A stretch of 64,000 nucleotides of DNA from Xylogone sp. PMI_703. Taxonomy: Eukaryota; Ascomycota; Leotiomycetes. The notes beneath the pieces were generated by a model. The model saw nothing but the letters and a program-made list of their open reading frames with translations. It searched no databases and was not told the DNA's origin. The position numbers were made by a program, and so were the translations under genes. Below are positions 23,643 through 37,075 of the stretch, one piece after another. The stretch is from positions 3,286,001 through 3,350,000 of the forward strand of contig JAJTUQ010000002.1 in the NCBI GenBank assembly GCA_021399445.1, written 5' to 3'. The stretch's first letter is position 1, and the number at the start of each line of letters is the position of its first letter.

Positions 23643-25533
23643 AAGGCGGCGCTCTATCTCGCATGCTCGTCTCTGATTAGTATTGTTTGATACCACGGTT
23701 GGCGGCGTTACGGGTCTAACGGTTTTCACTGGTTTTCTTCTACGAAATCTGAGCTGGGTAAAGGTCACATTGAGGGTGTATGGTTGGGGAAAGGATGGGA
23801 TTGTTAATACGTGATTTGAGGCTCTATCGCTCACTCCAATCGGCTGATTAGGTGGCATGGCAATCTTTTCTGAGTGTAATGTTAGCCCTCTGAGCGCCCT
23901 TGCGATACACAATCCCCGAATATTGGAGTATTGACATTTTCAGGCTGTACGACTTGAAGGTTTAGGAATCGGTGTACCGGTATCGCTCTTTACATTACTG
24001 GTACAATAGGCTAATGGCCATGTATGGGCTGCGGCTCATTGCAGCCCTGATGCACGTCCGGAAGGGAAACCTGCTGCCACCGGCTGCCACAGCGCCAAAT
24101 TTTCGGGATGGCAACAAGCAGGGGCCTCTTCCACCATCAGAGTGGCTGCAGGATCCCTTCTGTTTAATTAGACACCGCGATCATTGTGCTCGACGGACTG
24201 TACACGACCTAGCCATGATCTTACTTGCGCCAACACCAAGTGTTGGAGGCTGTCCTTGCGTTATTTCGCGACACGAAAGCCAACAAGATAAACTGTGGTG
24301 GGAGATGTGCAGCAACAGAAGAAAGCTTAGCCCTGGCAGACCCCGTTAGGCATCAGGCTTTCCGAGAGGCATACCACAAGATAAACCGTACAGCAGTTAC
24401 GGCAGCAACAGCAACACGGCGACGATTACCAGCGCAGAGGGAGGCTTAGAGTGGGGAGGGACAACCAACAGGGCAAAGGCATGTGCGAAGAGGGAAGAGA
24501 GCGAAGAGAAGAGTGAAGAGAACCGGCAGAACGGGGGTTTTGGTTGTCGCGACCGTCTCCAGCGCTGCGAGCGCCGTCCAATTTCAGGGTCGTTGAGCCC
24601 CAAAGCGACCTAAGCAGGTCCCTGGAAGGCCCCTTGACAAGCCTAAAAACTCCCCATTGAGCCTAGCAGAGAAGCACCCCAGCAATTATTGAAGGAACTT
24701 TTTCCACGCCTTTCCTGCTAAGTAATTACCGTCTACCTCCTGCTGCACAATATTGATTTCCTACCAGACCATCGGCTTCTAGCAGGCGCCACCGCCCCTT
24801 CTGATTCGCACCTTACATTTCAGCTCGCGATGCTGCATTTCCTTGGGGCATTGTCACGGTATTCCTGCATGCGACGGATGGCAGAAGCAGATCCGATCTG
24901 GCGATGCTGTGCGTGACGTGGTCCCTTTTTTGCAAAAGAAAGAGACTTCCTGTTCAACAGCTTCTGGCCATCAGAGATCATCAATGAGGTTGATTTAACT
25001 CAAATTGCTGTATGCGTGCTGACGGTCAGCTTCCGCATGCCGGGTGCTACGATGCCAGGCATGGGGCCCATGAAGCCCATGGAGACGAGACTATTGATCC
25101 CCCACTGCCAGATCCTCGGCCGATGGCATGCTGTGCGATGAAGCAAAAATAGCTGCCCCAAGGCGGTGGATCAGCGAGGCCCAATTAAGGAGCGGCAGAC
25201 CCGAAAGCCGCACAGAGCCAAGCCTGCTAGGCGGAATCCTTCGAGCTACCTCCAATCACCGCCAGACCGAGCCTCATGGCAGCCGGCCTCGAAGGTCAAT
25301 GATGGGGCATGGGGCCCGCGATGTGTCTGTGCAGTATTAGCTTAACTGAAGCTGAGTCTGCCTGTTCATATAAATCCTGCGCGATCCGGAATGTCTGGAT
25401 TGTGGCTGGTCGGTCTCTTCTCGCTGGTTCCTTTTTATACGCGGTCAAGTTTGGTCTCATAGAGAGTGCATCCCCTCGCTGCACGATCAGAAAAAGAGAC
25501 AAGAAGGAGAAGAGTAAGAGAGAGGGGAAAACC
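23643..25533. other. Intergenic between second Zn2Cys6 gene and membrane-protein gene
   Basis: About 1.9 kb. One TACCGGTA word lies at 23975 and a purine-rich stretch at about 24450-24520. Candidate open frames are short and unrecognised. The right end contains a TATAAAT box (25369) and a CT/AG-rich leader before the next start codon. Confidence 0.6.
25369..25375 (+). promoter_or_regulatory. Probable TATA box of membrane-protein gene
   Basis: TATAAAT lies 159-165 bases upstream of the ATG at 25534, with a second weaker TTTATAC at about 25434. The spacing gives a 5' leader of roughly 50-130 bases. Confidence 0.45.
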
Positions 25534-27054
25534 ATGGGATCCACGATGAGATACTCCGCTGTTGCTGCTGTCTTCTCGGTATGTATGTCCTGGCTGCCGT
25601 GTGCTGCGGCTAGTGCAGTCCCTGAATTGCCAGCCAGGACTGTTCGTGCTGGTGAGCCGGTCATGAGTGAGCCTACAGAGGCTCCTTCGTTGGAATTGTT
25701 GAAGGCAAGGGCACTGCACCTGGAGAAGAGGACGCAGGTCGGTTGTTCGCAATGGTCGATTCCAGGAGGTAGGTGGAAGCAATCGCCATTTTTTGGTATT
25801 ATTTTACTTGGAAGTACATCGAAATTGACCATGGTCCAATGATTAGGTTACGGTATTCCTGCTTGTGACTCTCCCAGCACGTGCTTGTTCTACAGTACAA
25901 CTGTCGGTGGGGAGTTCATGGGGTACGAAGGATGTGGCCAGACCTCGGTCAAGTATAACTGGGTCACTGCCTGTTATGACAATAGTATCTCCTCGGGAGT
26001 ACCTCCCCTTAGTCAGATCTACTGGTAAGTCTTGATAAATCATCCCTCAAGAAAAGAGCCCTGGACTAAGCGGAATCCCGAATTTAGCCCAGAGGAGAGT
26101 CCATTTTGTGGCACGTTTGCTTTCGTTTACGGTGATGCAACGTACTATAACTTTGGCTGCTCTACTACACCCTATTCTCTCAATGTTGCTCTCATCTCGG
26201 ATTTTACATCAGATGGAACAACCGCAACAGACTCCAACGTTCTCATAGTCACCTCACCTCCTGCTACTGTTACTGTGACTGCAGTTCCATCGCCACCTGT
26301 TAGACCAGCTTCATCCTCCGAAGATTCTTCTTCTTCCGCCGAGCCGACTAGCCCTCCGCTCAACAGCTCACCTCCTCGCCCCAATCCTGGTCAGAATACC
26401 CATCATAAGTCCAACACCGGTGCCATAGTTGGTGGCGTTGTCGGTGGTGTAGCTGCTATCGTGATTGCGGCTCTCTTGGCCTGGTTCTTCATTCGCAGGA
26501 GAAATAAGGCCAAGCAAGCTCAGGCCGACAATCTCGCCTCTGCTGCTGCTGCTTCTGCGGCTTCAGGAGGCGCTTTTCACAGCGTCGTCGCAAATGAGCA
26601 AACCCCAGAACTTGCCGGCAAACCGACGGGAGGTGTAGGATATGCTCCCGTACCACAAGACGCCCCCGTGCAAGAGAAGCCCGCTGTGAATCAGCAGACA
26701 ACAGAATATTATAAGCCAACGGGCCAACAGCCGTACGGACACCAAAATCAAGACGTCCACACGGATGTTTCTGGGGCACCGAGCCCACCACCGGTATACC
26801 ATTCACCTAATCCGCAGGTTCCTGGCGTTCCACCAACCTCTCAACAATTTGGACCACAAAATCCACACCTCAGTGAACTAGGAGGCACGAATCATGGCAG
26901 TTATCAGGTTCCACAAGGCGTGTCGGAATTAGCAACCCCTTCCATGAGCGCTAATCTGGCGGCACAACCGGGGCAGCATCCTCACAGTAGACCACAGCAG
27001 GTTGATATGAGTGGTGCCCCGATGAGTGAGGTGTACCACCACGAGCTTGAATAA
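25534..27054 (+). CDS. Single-pass plasma-membrane protein with Cys-rich ectodomain
   Basis: Unnamed fungal cell-surface protein, predicted 459 residues from exons 25534-25768, 25847-26024 and 26088-27054. A signal peptide is seen at the N-terminus (hydrophobic core VAAVFSVCMSWLPCAAASA). The ectodomain has about eight cysteines between residues 70 and 155, followed by a Ser/Thr/Pro-rich stalk. One transmembrane helix starts near residue 249 (GAIVGGVVGGVAAIVIAALL) and is followed by basic stop-transfer residues. The cytoplasmic tail is Pro/Gln/Tyr-rich and ends in a short acidic-His terminus. It contains two copies of a D-x-SGAP...VYH motif. The layout resembles fungal WSC/Mid2-like wall-stress sensors, but no WSC domain is evident and function is unknown. 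The start was chosen because it places the signal peptide at the N-terminus. Confidence 0.82.
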
Positions 27055-27693
27055 AATCGAATTTCTGTCCTACTATTGGTTTTCTTCCTCGCCATTCTTT
27101 CTATGGAGCGAATTATCTTGTTTTATCTAACACGCGATACGTTAATGATATTAAGCTATTTAAGACTTTTGCATATGGCGGCTTTCGGCCATTCGGGCTG
27201 TTTTTGTTAGGAGCAATGAGGCGTCATTTTCTAATCCTCACTCCTTGTATTTTATTCTTGTAAATAGTTTGATTACATGGTCTTGAAGGAACAGGATTCG
27301 AGGCACAGTATGATGCGCCATGATTTTGGAGTATGGAGATCCCGGGAGACTGAAAAGATTAAGAAGTGCGTTTAGCAGGTTGTTATGCAAGTGAAATCCC
27401 GGTCTTAATTCTAGGCTGGGCTTCTTTGTTAATATATGCATATATTTATGTCTGTGAGATGTATATGTTTCATGTGAGTTCGACATTGGAAATGTTCTGG
27501 GGCGGCACATAAAAAATATGTATAGAAGGCTGTCCAGGATCCAGGAATCTAATGTAAGGTCGGCAGCACAAATCATGATTGTTATTCTACTTTTCTCTAA
27601 GTTGTTAATCCTGGGTAATCCAGATACATAAACTAGATATACCCAACGCCGAAGACTCCTTCTATACAGATAATAAAACAGATAAAATTTACA
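27055..27693. other. Convergent 3' intergenic spacer
   Basis: 639 AT-rich bases between the tails of the membrane-protein gene (+) and UTP10 (-). It presumably holds both 3' untranslated regions. No gene or repeat is seen. Confidence 0.65.
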
Positions 27694-30600
27694 CTACTGG
27701 AGCATAGAGTCGAGGCTCTCTCCGAGGACATCTTCAATCTTCAAGATCCATCTCTGTGTTTCTCTCTCCACAACCTCATCATCATCTTGTTGAAGTTCAC
27801 TAATATACGGTAGCATCTCGGGTAACAACGATAGCCACTCCTCTCCCATCTTCTCAGTAAGTGCTTGCTGACACTTAACAGCAGCGAGTCTCACACTGCC
27901 ACTCTCAGAGCGCATGTGTTTCAGAATAGCGGTGTTGAGAGTTTTATGGTGATCTGCAGAATCCGCCGCGGCCGCAAGTTCGACGATGGCGGGTATCAGA
28001 TTGTCTACCAAGTTAACACTCGATGCATATGTAAACTGACTGCAGAGAACGGGTGCTATGGCCTCAAAATGAGGAGGTGATTGCCAGAAGTCATCTTGAT
28101 CATGCTCAAAACATTTGGCCAATGTTCGAAGAACTCTTATCCATAATTCTTGGGACCCCTCATCCTTAATATCAACAGATTTCAATATATCAGCCGAGTC
28201 TTCCAGAATGTAGGTGGCGTAACTGGTAACAATCGACTTAAGGTCATCAAAAAATACTGCCATGAAAGCGTATAGGGCCTGTAACCGCAAGATTCTGCCT
28301 TCTTTATCCTTTTTAGATAGAGACGATGCCCATTCAACCATCTTCGCAAAAATAGGCCTGAAGGTGGAATCATTCCACTTATATATCATCTTGATCGCGA
28401 TGCTGTTAATAGCTGTTTCTAGTTCCTGCACAGATTCGTCCAGTACTTCCTTGTCTGTTCTTGTAGACCATACTCTCCTAAGATCAAAGGCCCTCATTAG
28501 AATATTAGCAAGGATTGCTGAATGTTTTGCAACTACACTCTTGGGGTGTTTTTCAACAGCAATACGAAGAACTTCGAGGTACTCTGAAAGTGACTGTTTT
28601 ACATTAGCTGTCGTTCTCGGTATTGTATTATTAAATGTCCTTACCTCAGGTCCAGCAGATGCACCGGTCCAGTTTGCTTCAAGCGCCACAAACATGTTCT
28701 TAGCATCAATTCGTTTTGCAGCAAGCTGGAGGCATTGGATCCGACTCTCATCTGCTTCTTCATCAAGATCTGCTTCGGCTGACTCATTGGATATTTGAAG
28801 GAATTTATCTAGGTATTTCCCAGAAACCATGTATGGCAGGTATTGCACCAAGGAACTCATAAAGGAGTATCCAGCATTGTGTAGTTGCTGTCCATCAGTT
28901 CCTATGCATACACTAAACTCCATGTATTCTAAAGCCTTTGGAATTGCCGTTGGAAGCACGGATACAATGCCTTCATGCAATATCTCAACTAGTGATGCCA
29001 GGCATAAGAGTGCCATAACCCTCAAACGATCGTCCGGTTGTCCGAGACATTGGTCACTGGCGATTGTCTTTGCAGCAGCTTCAACAGCTTCCAAGTCTTT
29101 CTTACCATATTTCTCGGAGATCTTGTCTACGCAAGAAATAGCGATATGTTTGTACATGATATCTTGTGAGTCTCGGATAATGGCAGTAAGCTGAGGAAGG
29201 AAGCCAAGCATCGCCATCCTCGAAACGGCGTCAGAAGCACTTTCTTGCTCGATGCGAACTTCTAGTGCTCGCAAAATCTTCCTCCTAAGAGCTTCATTGG
29301 GCCGATCAAGCAAGCTCTCAACAGATTTCACATATTCTGCAGTTGAAAGCAATCCCAGTAGGCTTCCTAATACATCACCGCAGGCACTATGCAGCTGGCT
29401 ATCATCCTTAAGAGAATCAGCGAGCATCAATAGATTCTCTACTAATGTCGAATATAATTCCCTTATCCTTGCTGCATCCATATCATCTTGTTCAAGCAAC
29501 TTCCCAGTTTGAGTAACAAGCTTCTTTTGGGAAAGTAAATGAGTGAGTGATACTAACTCGTCCAGTATGACTCGCTTGGAATCGAAACCCTCGTCGTTAG
29601 TTCCTAATAAGATGCTAGAAAAAGTGGGAGTCGGTTTTAGAATATCTGCAATAAGATAAAGATGTTGGGCTGCACTTTGCAGTTGGATCTCGACTGAGAA
29701 TGAGCCGGACAACTCCATCGCAAAGCTCATTGTACTTTCTAAAGCACCATACTTATCAACAAGCATGGCTAAGAGCGGCGATAAGAAATCTTGTGGACCG
29801 AGTGTCTGAATCAGAGAGGTAAACAAAGGTCGACGGCGATGAGGCGGAATGTGTTCGAATGCTGTGACAAAGCTAAGGAGAAGCTCAGCAGCCCCAGTAA
29901 CGGGGTTACGTTTCTCTTTTCGAAGAGAGGAAATCAGAGGAGGTATAACTTCGCGAATTGTCTGACTGATAACGTGCGAGGTATAATCATCGTTCTGTCT
30001 AAGTACCGAGCTTCCCATGAACGTAAAAATTGGCATAACGCTGTGAAGAACAACTTCTGGTGCAGCATCTGCAAGAGCAGCAATAAGAAGCAGTGAAGCA
30101 TTCTGTACCTGGGGACTCGAAGATCTTTGGACACAATCGACAAGCAGGTCCGTTCGGACGGCAGAGCGATCAAATTTCAATTTAGAATTCTGTTTATAGG
30201 CCTGCACAATTGCGATGAGACTGTTCAGTAGTAGCCCTTGCAAATAAGCAAGCTCCGAAGCAACCTGGGCTTTAAAGTGTTGCAGCTCAGCTAATGTATT
30301 AAAAAGATCTTTAAGCAGTTCGGGATGGTCTCCGGGATTTGAACTGTCAACCAGCTGGAGCACGAATGTAACCTGTGTAATAGCTGCTGAAAGTTGCTTA
30401 GGGTCTTGAAGTGGCATTCTAGCAACCTCACCGTGGCTTGTACGACGCCTTTTAACGGCTGGGGGAGTGTCAACTAATTTGGATGTGCTTGGGAGCGATG
30501 AGAGGAAAGCGCTGAGAATTTCTGTTGAAAGTTGAACAGTGCGTAGGAGTTCTGCCGACTCCTCAATGATAACACTATTATAATGTCCCGTGTTGCTGGA

Positions 30601-33198
30601 TGCCTGTGAGGCCTCTAATAGCTTAGATGCCGTTTCTAAGCAAATATCACCTTTTAATGAAGGCCATATGGTTCGTAACCTCCTGAATACTGCGGTAATA
30701 AGTGAGGGCCGTTCTGCTGCGACTTCACCTTGAACGATTCTCATCAAAAATCGGAGCCCTTCTTGGTCATTTGGAGTAACGGTAGCCACAACTTGATCGT
30801 CCATTGAAGTTGGATCCAGATGCTCTGCTTTGCATGACTGTAATGCGTCTTCAGGACTCAAGTTTGCCCATTGTTCAAACACCGCCAGTAGGAATCTCGT
30901 ACGTGAAGCGGTGCCGATTCGCTTTATGCGGTTAAGAGATTCAAGCAATCTCTCTTTCACAATATATAATGGAGTATTAATGACATGACTGGCTAAGAAT
31001 GAAAAAAACGAAGCTCGGGTCTTTTGAGAAAGACTTTTATCGTTCTTCTTTGGAGCATCTTCGGAAGCCTTATTTAAAGCTTTCTCCAGTATTGAGTGGA
31101 CTAGGTTCTTATCCAAAATGCAGGCTTCCAAAGAGGGCAAAAGTATATCTCCCAGTACTTGGTGGACAACATCCCCGCCAATCCAATCTATGTTTCTAGA
31201 TTTCTCACCTGAGCCGTACAATTTGTCAGTCGCCCATCTGGGGAGACTCCTTAATGCCTTCTTAGTCTCATCTGCTGCCGGATAATGTTTCATGATCTCA
31301 AGTAGGAGTTCGGCTGCTGACTGCCGAACCTTTGTAGCGGGATCACTTAGGCAAACAATCGTGTAGGGCAGTAATGCTTGGACATCAAGACTTATATTTC
31401 TCATACTCGAAAGATGCTGAGCCGTCTTTTTCAGAGCAGCAACACGAGCCAGCACTGGATAAGGTCCGCACCAAGTCCTCATATAAAAACTGAAGTAAAG
31501 TGAGTCTTCTGCTGCAGAGTTTTTCTTCAGAATCATAAGCTGGTCGAAAGAGTCGAGATCATCGTTGTTGGAAACGGATAGCAAGAAAACATTTATAAGA
31601 TCTGCATAAACATGTGACGGCTCGTGGGACAAGAAGGATACGTCGGTGGTAGAACTGATGGTAAGACCTTGAAGAAGGCTTGAAAAGTTAGAAGCTTTTT
31701 CGCTAATATCGGTGTGCGAATCCCGCATCTCAAAATCTTCTGACGGGTCTGGAAGCTCTTTTGGTCGGATGGTCGTGTGAAGCTTCATCTCCAGTTCATC
31801 CATGTCAATAGCTGTAGACTTGAATGCATGACTGATGACCGACTGTAGATGTCCCGGGATTTGTGTAAGAAAGACTAGCGAAGAAGCAAGTTTTGCTCGT
31901 ATATCTCTGCCAGCATCAGTAGCATCGTCAATTTTGTGAGCTAAGAGAAGCAATGCTTTCACGATCACAGTCACCTGAGGATCATCGAGAAGCTGATTTT
32001 CAATTATCTGCTCAATGATTGGGAGACCGTCAGTTTGTCCAGCCCTCTCTACACGGTCCAGGAGTGCAAGGCACAGGCCATTCGCAAGCTTATCAACGCG
32101 CCGTGATTTAGAAAGCTCAATAAGTGAACTTGAAAAATTCTCAACTTTCAGCAACTCCTTGGTCACCCTTCTTGTTAGTTGTTTTGCGCCTCTGTGCTGT
32201 GCTAGTACTGATAAACAGACTATACCGGGGGACGTAGTCTCCGTCGTCCAACCTAATACAACAGCTTCCATCATAGCAGTAAGCAACTTATCGTCTGGAC
32301 CACCCTTGGAAGCCAATACAGCCAAGAGCATGTAGCATCCGATACGGAGGTCTGGAACTTTCTTCATCGCCAATCCTTCATTCAATGTTGGCAACAATCT
32401 TAGGACTACGTCCTCTTCTTGCTGTAGCTGAACCCCCTTTCTTCCAGATCTGGACTTCTCCAACATAGTACTGGTAGCTTCCGTCATAATACTAGCCCAA
32501 AATGCAAGTAAGGCTGAATAGTGCTGGCGTGCGTTACTTATACGAAGAACATATGAGTTAAGATTCGAAGCAAATGTTGGATTATATGCTGCGCTATAGA
32601 CGATAGTATGACGCTGGGGTGGGGTCAAGGATCGTACATAGGGGTGTAGAAATTTATATTCTTCGGGGATATTCGCTGGCAATATTGAAAGTAAACTGAC
32701 AAATATCGGGAGAGTGTGATATGGAAGGAATGTCGTCAATAGGAACGAGGTGTTATACTCGTGAATTCTATTAAGCGCAAATTAGCAGTGGACCCAATGT
32801 CGTAGATATAGTTTACAATACCTGAACCTCCTAACCAGCCATTCCACTGCCTTTACCGCCGGATTCAGTCGCAGCCTGCTTCCGACTAGCCCTAGAAACG
32901 ATTCTAGCTTTCTATTAAGTTCATCGTTCTCAGTAGCCGTCATTTGCGTTCGATCTTCTGACTGGCTTTGCTCGCTGAAAATATTGCGCTGAAATTCAAG
33001 AAATCGTCCATCAAGAAGACAGAGCTCCTGGAATCCCTCGTGGCATATTGTGTACAATGTATCGAAGGTTTGAGACGCCGCGACCCTTGGTTCAAAAATC
33101 AGAGACTTTGAGTGGGCAGCTTTTTGCGCTTTGAGATTTAACGCGTTTGTAGAAGTAGCAGCTATCTTCGACAACTGCGCTGCTAAAGAAGATGCCAT
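27694..33198 (-). CDS. UTP10: U3 snoRNP-associated protein UTP10 (HEAT-repeat SSU processome subunit)
   Basis: Orthologue of yeast Utp10 / human HEATR1, a very long HEAT-repeat protein of the t-UTP/UtpA subcomplex needed for RNA polymerase I transcription and early pre-rRNA processing in the nucleolus. Predicted 1816 residues from exon 33198-32822 and a single large exon 32767-27694. Splicing of the 54-bp intron joins VEWLVRRF to RIHEYNTSFLL, a conserved N-terminal junction. The start MASSLAAQLSKIA is typical of the family. The sequence is almost entirely helical repeats. The C-terminal BP28CT-like region includes LRIAVEKHPKSVVAKHS and a final segment around PEMLPYISELQQDDDEVVE. The length agrees with fungal orthologues. 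The gene shares a 302-bp divergent promoter with NRDE2. Confidence 0.95.
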
Positions 33199-33500
33199 GC
33201 TGGGCTATTCAGTGAATGTATTCGATTATGAATGCATTGAAGGTTGAGTGAATCGTCGAGCAAGGCAATTCTTTGCCGCGTTGGATGTAGTTAGGTTGTA
33301 GCTGTTTATCGCTATCGAAACTTTTTTTGCCTACAGCAATGTTGCGCCACAAGGCTGAAGACCCACTTCACTAGCCACATCTATCTCACGTGCTTCAACA
33401 CTTGTACATCAAATCACCTTCTATTACGGTCGAGGAAATCACAAAACAGGTGATTAATTAGAGCTTCATGATGCCGATATGATAGCATAGAGCTTTCAGT
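33199..33500. promoter_or_regulatory. Divergent promoter between UTP10 and NRDE2
   Basis: 302 bases separate the two start codons. A CACGTG palindrome lies at 33387-33392, slightly right of centre, and a poly-T/A run (CTTTTTTTG) is near 33320. I see no TATA box for either gene, which fits housekeeping promoters. Confidence 0.55.
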
Positions 33501-36500
33501 ATGCCAGAGTCTGGGCAGGGCGTGGTACCTAAATTTGCATCTTTCAAACCCAAGTCGCTGTCTTCTGTAGATGCGAAGGAAGAGAATCATGGTGACTTGA
33601 AAAGGAAAGACGCCAAAAGACACAAGCACCGGCACAGAGACGACTACCAAATTTCCAGTTCTCGTCGGAAGGAGAGGTTAGAGAATGATGGACCACCCAA
33701 TAGCCTTGTAAAGCGGGAACATTATTCGCAGGGTGAGCCAAATGAGCTCTACATCATTGATAGACAGGGGGACGTGAAGAATCTTGTCTATGGAAGTGTT
33801 CATCGGTATGATGTACCATCATTTCACCGCATTGGCTCAGGGTGTATCTTAGGCCTCCCAATAGATTGGAAAATCGACAGAGACCATGGAGATGCCAAAG
33901 ATATTGTGGTCATCAACTTAAATAGCACCAAGTCTTATTCACGAGAAAAGCATATTTTCTCCCAAGTGGAAAAAGAAAAGCCTAAGATTTTGCGTCTCCG
34001 TCGTGAACTCTTATCAAAGGAGAATATCAATCCCGCGGCAGACTTCGTACCACTCGAAGAACCCAGGGGAAACAAACGTAAAAGATCAGGCGAAGGGGAT
34101 AGAATGGAAGGGCATTCGGAATCCGAAGATGAAAAAACTCATTATCGGTCAATACTTGGAAAAGCTAAGCCTGAGCCACGGCCTCTGGATGATATTTTTG
34201 AATATGTGACTGAAAGTGACATATCAGATGTCGAAGCGGCTAACTTGTTAAGCCTAGATAACTCTCTCCAACAAAGGTCTATTCAATTATCAAGGAACGT
34301 CGAGGCTCATCCGGACGATGTTAATGCATGGCAAGCATTAATTGACCATCAAGATACTATCGTGTCGGGTGGTCGTGAAAACTACCGCCTTACTAGTGCT
34401 GAACTGACTAGTACTGTGGATATCAAAATCCATCTATACGAAAAGGCCCTGGCAAACATTAAATTACCAGGGGACCGAGATGCTTTACTATTGGGACTAA
34501 TGAACCAAGGATCAAAAGTCTGGGATACCACCGAGCAAGGAAACCGATGGGAAAAGATTGCTCAGGACAATATGAACAGTCTCTTGTTGTGGAAAAGCTA
34601 TTTGGACTTTAAGATGTCCAATTTTTCGAAGTTTCAATTCGAAGATATTAGAGATATCTTTGTGAATAGGATAACACAGCTCCTCAAATACATTCAGGCA
34701 GCTGGACCTGATGTGGATGACTCTTTATGGCAGCAGCTTGTTTATATCCTTTTGAGGTTCACCCTCTTCCTTTCTGAGTCTGGATTTTCCGAACTGGCTA
34801 TAGCAACATGGCAGGGATTACTAGAAATGAACTATTTTGCTCCTTCTCAAACTCTCTCGTTGAGTGAAAAGGCGATAAGGTTTCAGGAATTTTGGGAAAG
34901 CGAGGTTCCCAGAGTTGGCGAAGACGGTGCTCTTGGCTGGCAACATTTCGTGGCCACCAACGATACATCTACTGTGCCTGATCCAGAAGAGGACCCTACT
35001 GATTGCTCCATTCATGATCACCAAATATTTGGGTCATGGGTTGAGGCCGAGCGAAGAAGAAGTAAGGCTTCACGACGGCCTGCAAGGACACTGGATGAGG
35101 TAACTGAAGATGATCCCTTCAGAGTTATTCTATACTCAGATATTGAGATGTTCACCATACATGTCCCACCGAAAGAGACCCTCCAAAAGTTACTCCTGGA
35201 TGCATTCCTAGTGTTCTGTCATTTGCCACCTACACCAAGAAACTCTAGACAAACGCCACAGAATATATTGATACACTCGCTATTAATAGAAGAATTGCTT
35301 AAGTCCAACGCAAATTGGATAAAAACGCAATACTGCCAGGCGGTTGATATGGGGGAAGGTACAGCGATAGATATATCATCCATTCTAACTTCTCCCTCAG
35401 CAAACTTCTCCATCTCTCCAAGTACTATGTTCAGCAATAGATGGTTTAGATGCTTCCAGTCTTGGAGCGATGTTTATTCTGATGACAATGCAGCAGTTAC
35501 TTATTCTCTCGCTCAGAATACTCTTGCACAGCTCATCAATGCTGTCTTCATAGAAGACTTGGCGGAATACTATCTAGCATTCACTTTGAGGAATGAGCCC
35601 AAAAGTGTTAAGAAGGTGTCAAAAAGATTACTCAAGAAGCATCCAACTAGCCTAAGATTGTATAATGCATATGCTATGATAGAATGGTCCCAGGGAAACA
35701 AGGATGTTGCCATCAATACATTTGTTTCTATTTTGAACTTAAGCAAGACTTTGCCAGAGGGTAACCAGAAGGATTCAATTTATTTATGGACAAATTGGGT
35801 TTGGGGATGCGTCGAAGATGGCGACCATAAAACCGGGCTTCGACATCTATTATCTATTCCAGATGGCATACCAAACGACAAGATGAATTTTGGACCGGCA
35901 ACACTATTAAGATCGAAGCAACATTTGACAATGAACCGAGATCACTTGCTTTCAGCTGAGGACCTACAGCATGCAATTTTATATGTTGAATGTCTAGCAC
36001 TTCTTGAATATCTGTCAGCAGCTTCGAGTAGAGAACCACAATCTATGGATCAAGGAGACATTGCGTCCGCCATGCAAATCTATAACTCCTTCTCCGATGT
36101 CCTAATAGCCCGAAAACAAGGCCATACAACCGCTCACGAGCTCCTATTACAATCAGCCACTAGGCTTCTTTATCACCATGCACATAGAGGGTTAGTACCA
36201 AAATAACAGATATCAGAATCAGAATCTCAGTAACTGACAAGAGATTATATAATAGGCCCTTCCGTCCCGCTCTTCTTCGTCATCATCTCGCCAACTTCCT
36301 GGCTCTCTTCCCGTCAAACACGATCTTCCTCTCGCTGTATGCCCATAACGAAGCGCGGCTGAGGATTGACAATCGTGTGCGAACCCTTCTCATAACATCA
36401 ACTTTAACCCCTGAAAATGACACACCAAGCTCCCGTCTATTCGCTATTCGTTATGAAATGGCCTCACCCACAAGTACAATACATTCTGTGCGCGCCGCAT

Positions 36501-36787
36501 TTGAACATGCGGTCGCGTCTCCTGTATGTCGTGCACTGCCCGGAATTTGGAGGTTATATATCTTCTGGTGTAGCTGGAGTGGAATGGACTGGGGACGTAT
36601 CAAGGAGGTCTGGTTTCGAGCTGTCCGACAGTGTCCATGGGCCAAAGAACTATATCTACTTGGTTTTGAGATGCTAAGTGGGAAAGTCAGCGATGGGGAG
36701 CTAAGGGAGGTCTATAAGGTTATGGTTGAAAAGGGGCTTAGAGTGCATATTGATCTTCAGGAAAAGATTGAGGAGTTTGGGCTTTAA
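33501..36787 (+). CDS. NRDE2: NRDE2-family nuclear RNA-processing protein
   Basis: Orthologue of the NRDE-2 family (fission yeast Nrl1, human NRDE2). These nuclear proteins bind the Mtr4/Mtl1 helicase and spliceosome factors and influence RNA surveillance, R-loops and small-RNA-directed silencing. Predicted 1073 residues from exons 33501-36190 and 36256-36787. The 65-bp intron has a clear CTGAC branch and restores reading through PFRPALLRHHLANFLALFP. The N-terminus is basic and charged (KRKDAKRHKHRHRDD). The block around SVHRYDVPSFHRIGSG and the QRSIQLSRNVEAHPDDVNAW segment mark the NRDE-2 core, and the C-terminal half is HAT-like helical repeats. It is divergent from UTP10 and converges with CSN1. 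Confidence 0.9.
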
Positions 36788-37075
36788 TGGAGGTGGATCT
36801 CGTATCACTATAACTTAATCATAAGGCCGTAATATTGAGAAGCATAGAATCGATACTGCTAGGCAGCGTAGGAGCTTTAATTCACGACCGGAAATCTATT
36901 ATCACCAAATTCTACCTGCTCCCCAATAAGAAAGCCTTAATAGAGCAATCTGTGTCCTCTGAAACTCCATGAAAATTAGTTCCATCCATACGCCATTCCC
37001 ATATGCAATATCTCGTGTCTCATACTGGATCATTCGTATATCCCAATCGCATCAGATCATGGCTAGGAGATTCCT

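Noticed and set aside
28262..28798. 178-codon open frame antisense to UTP10
   Set aside because: Shadow of the UTP10 coding sequence; Ser/Ala-rich with no domain.
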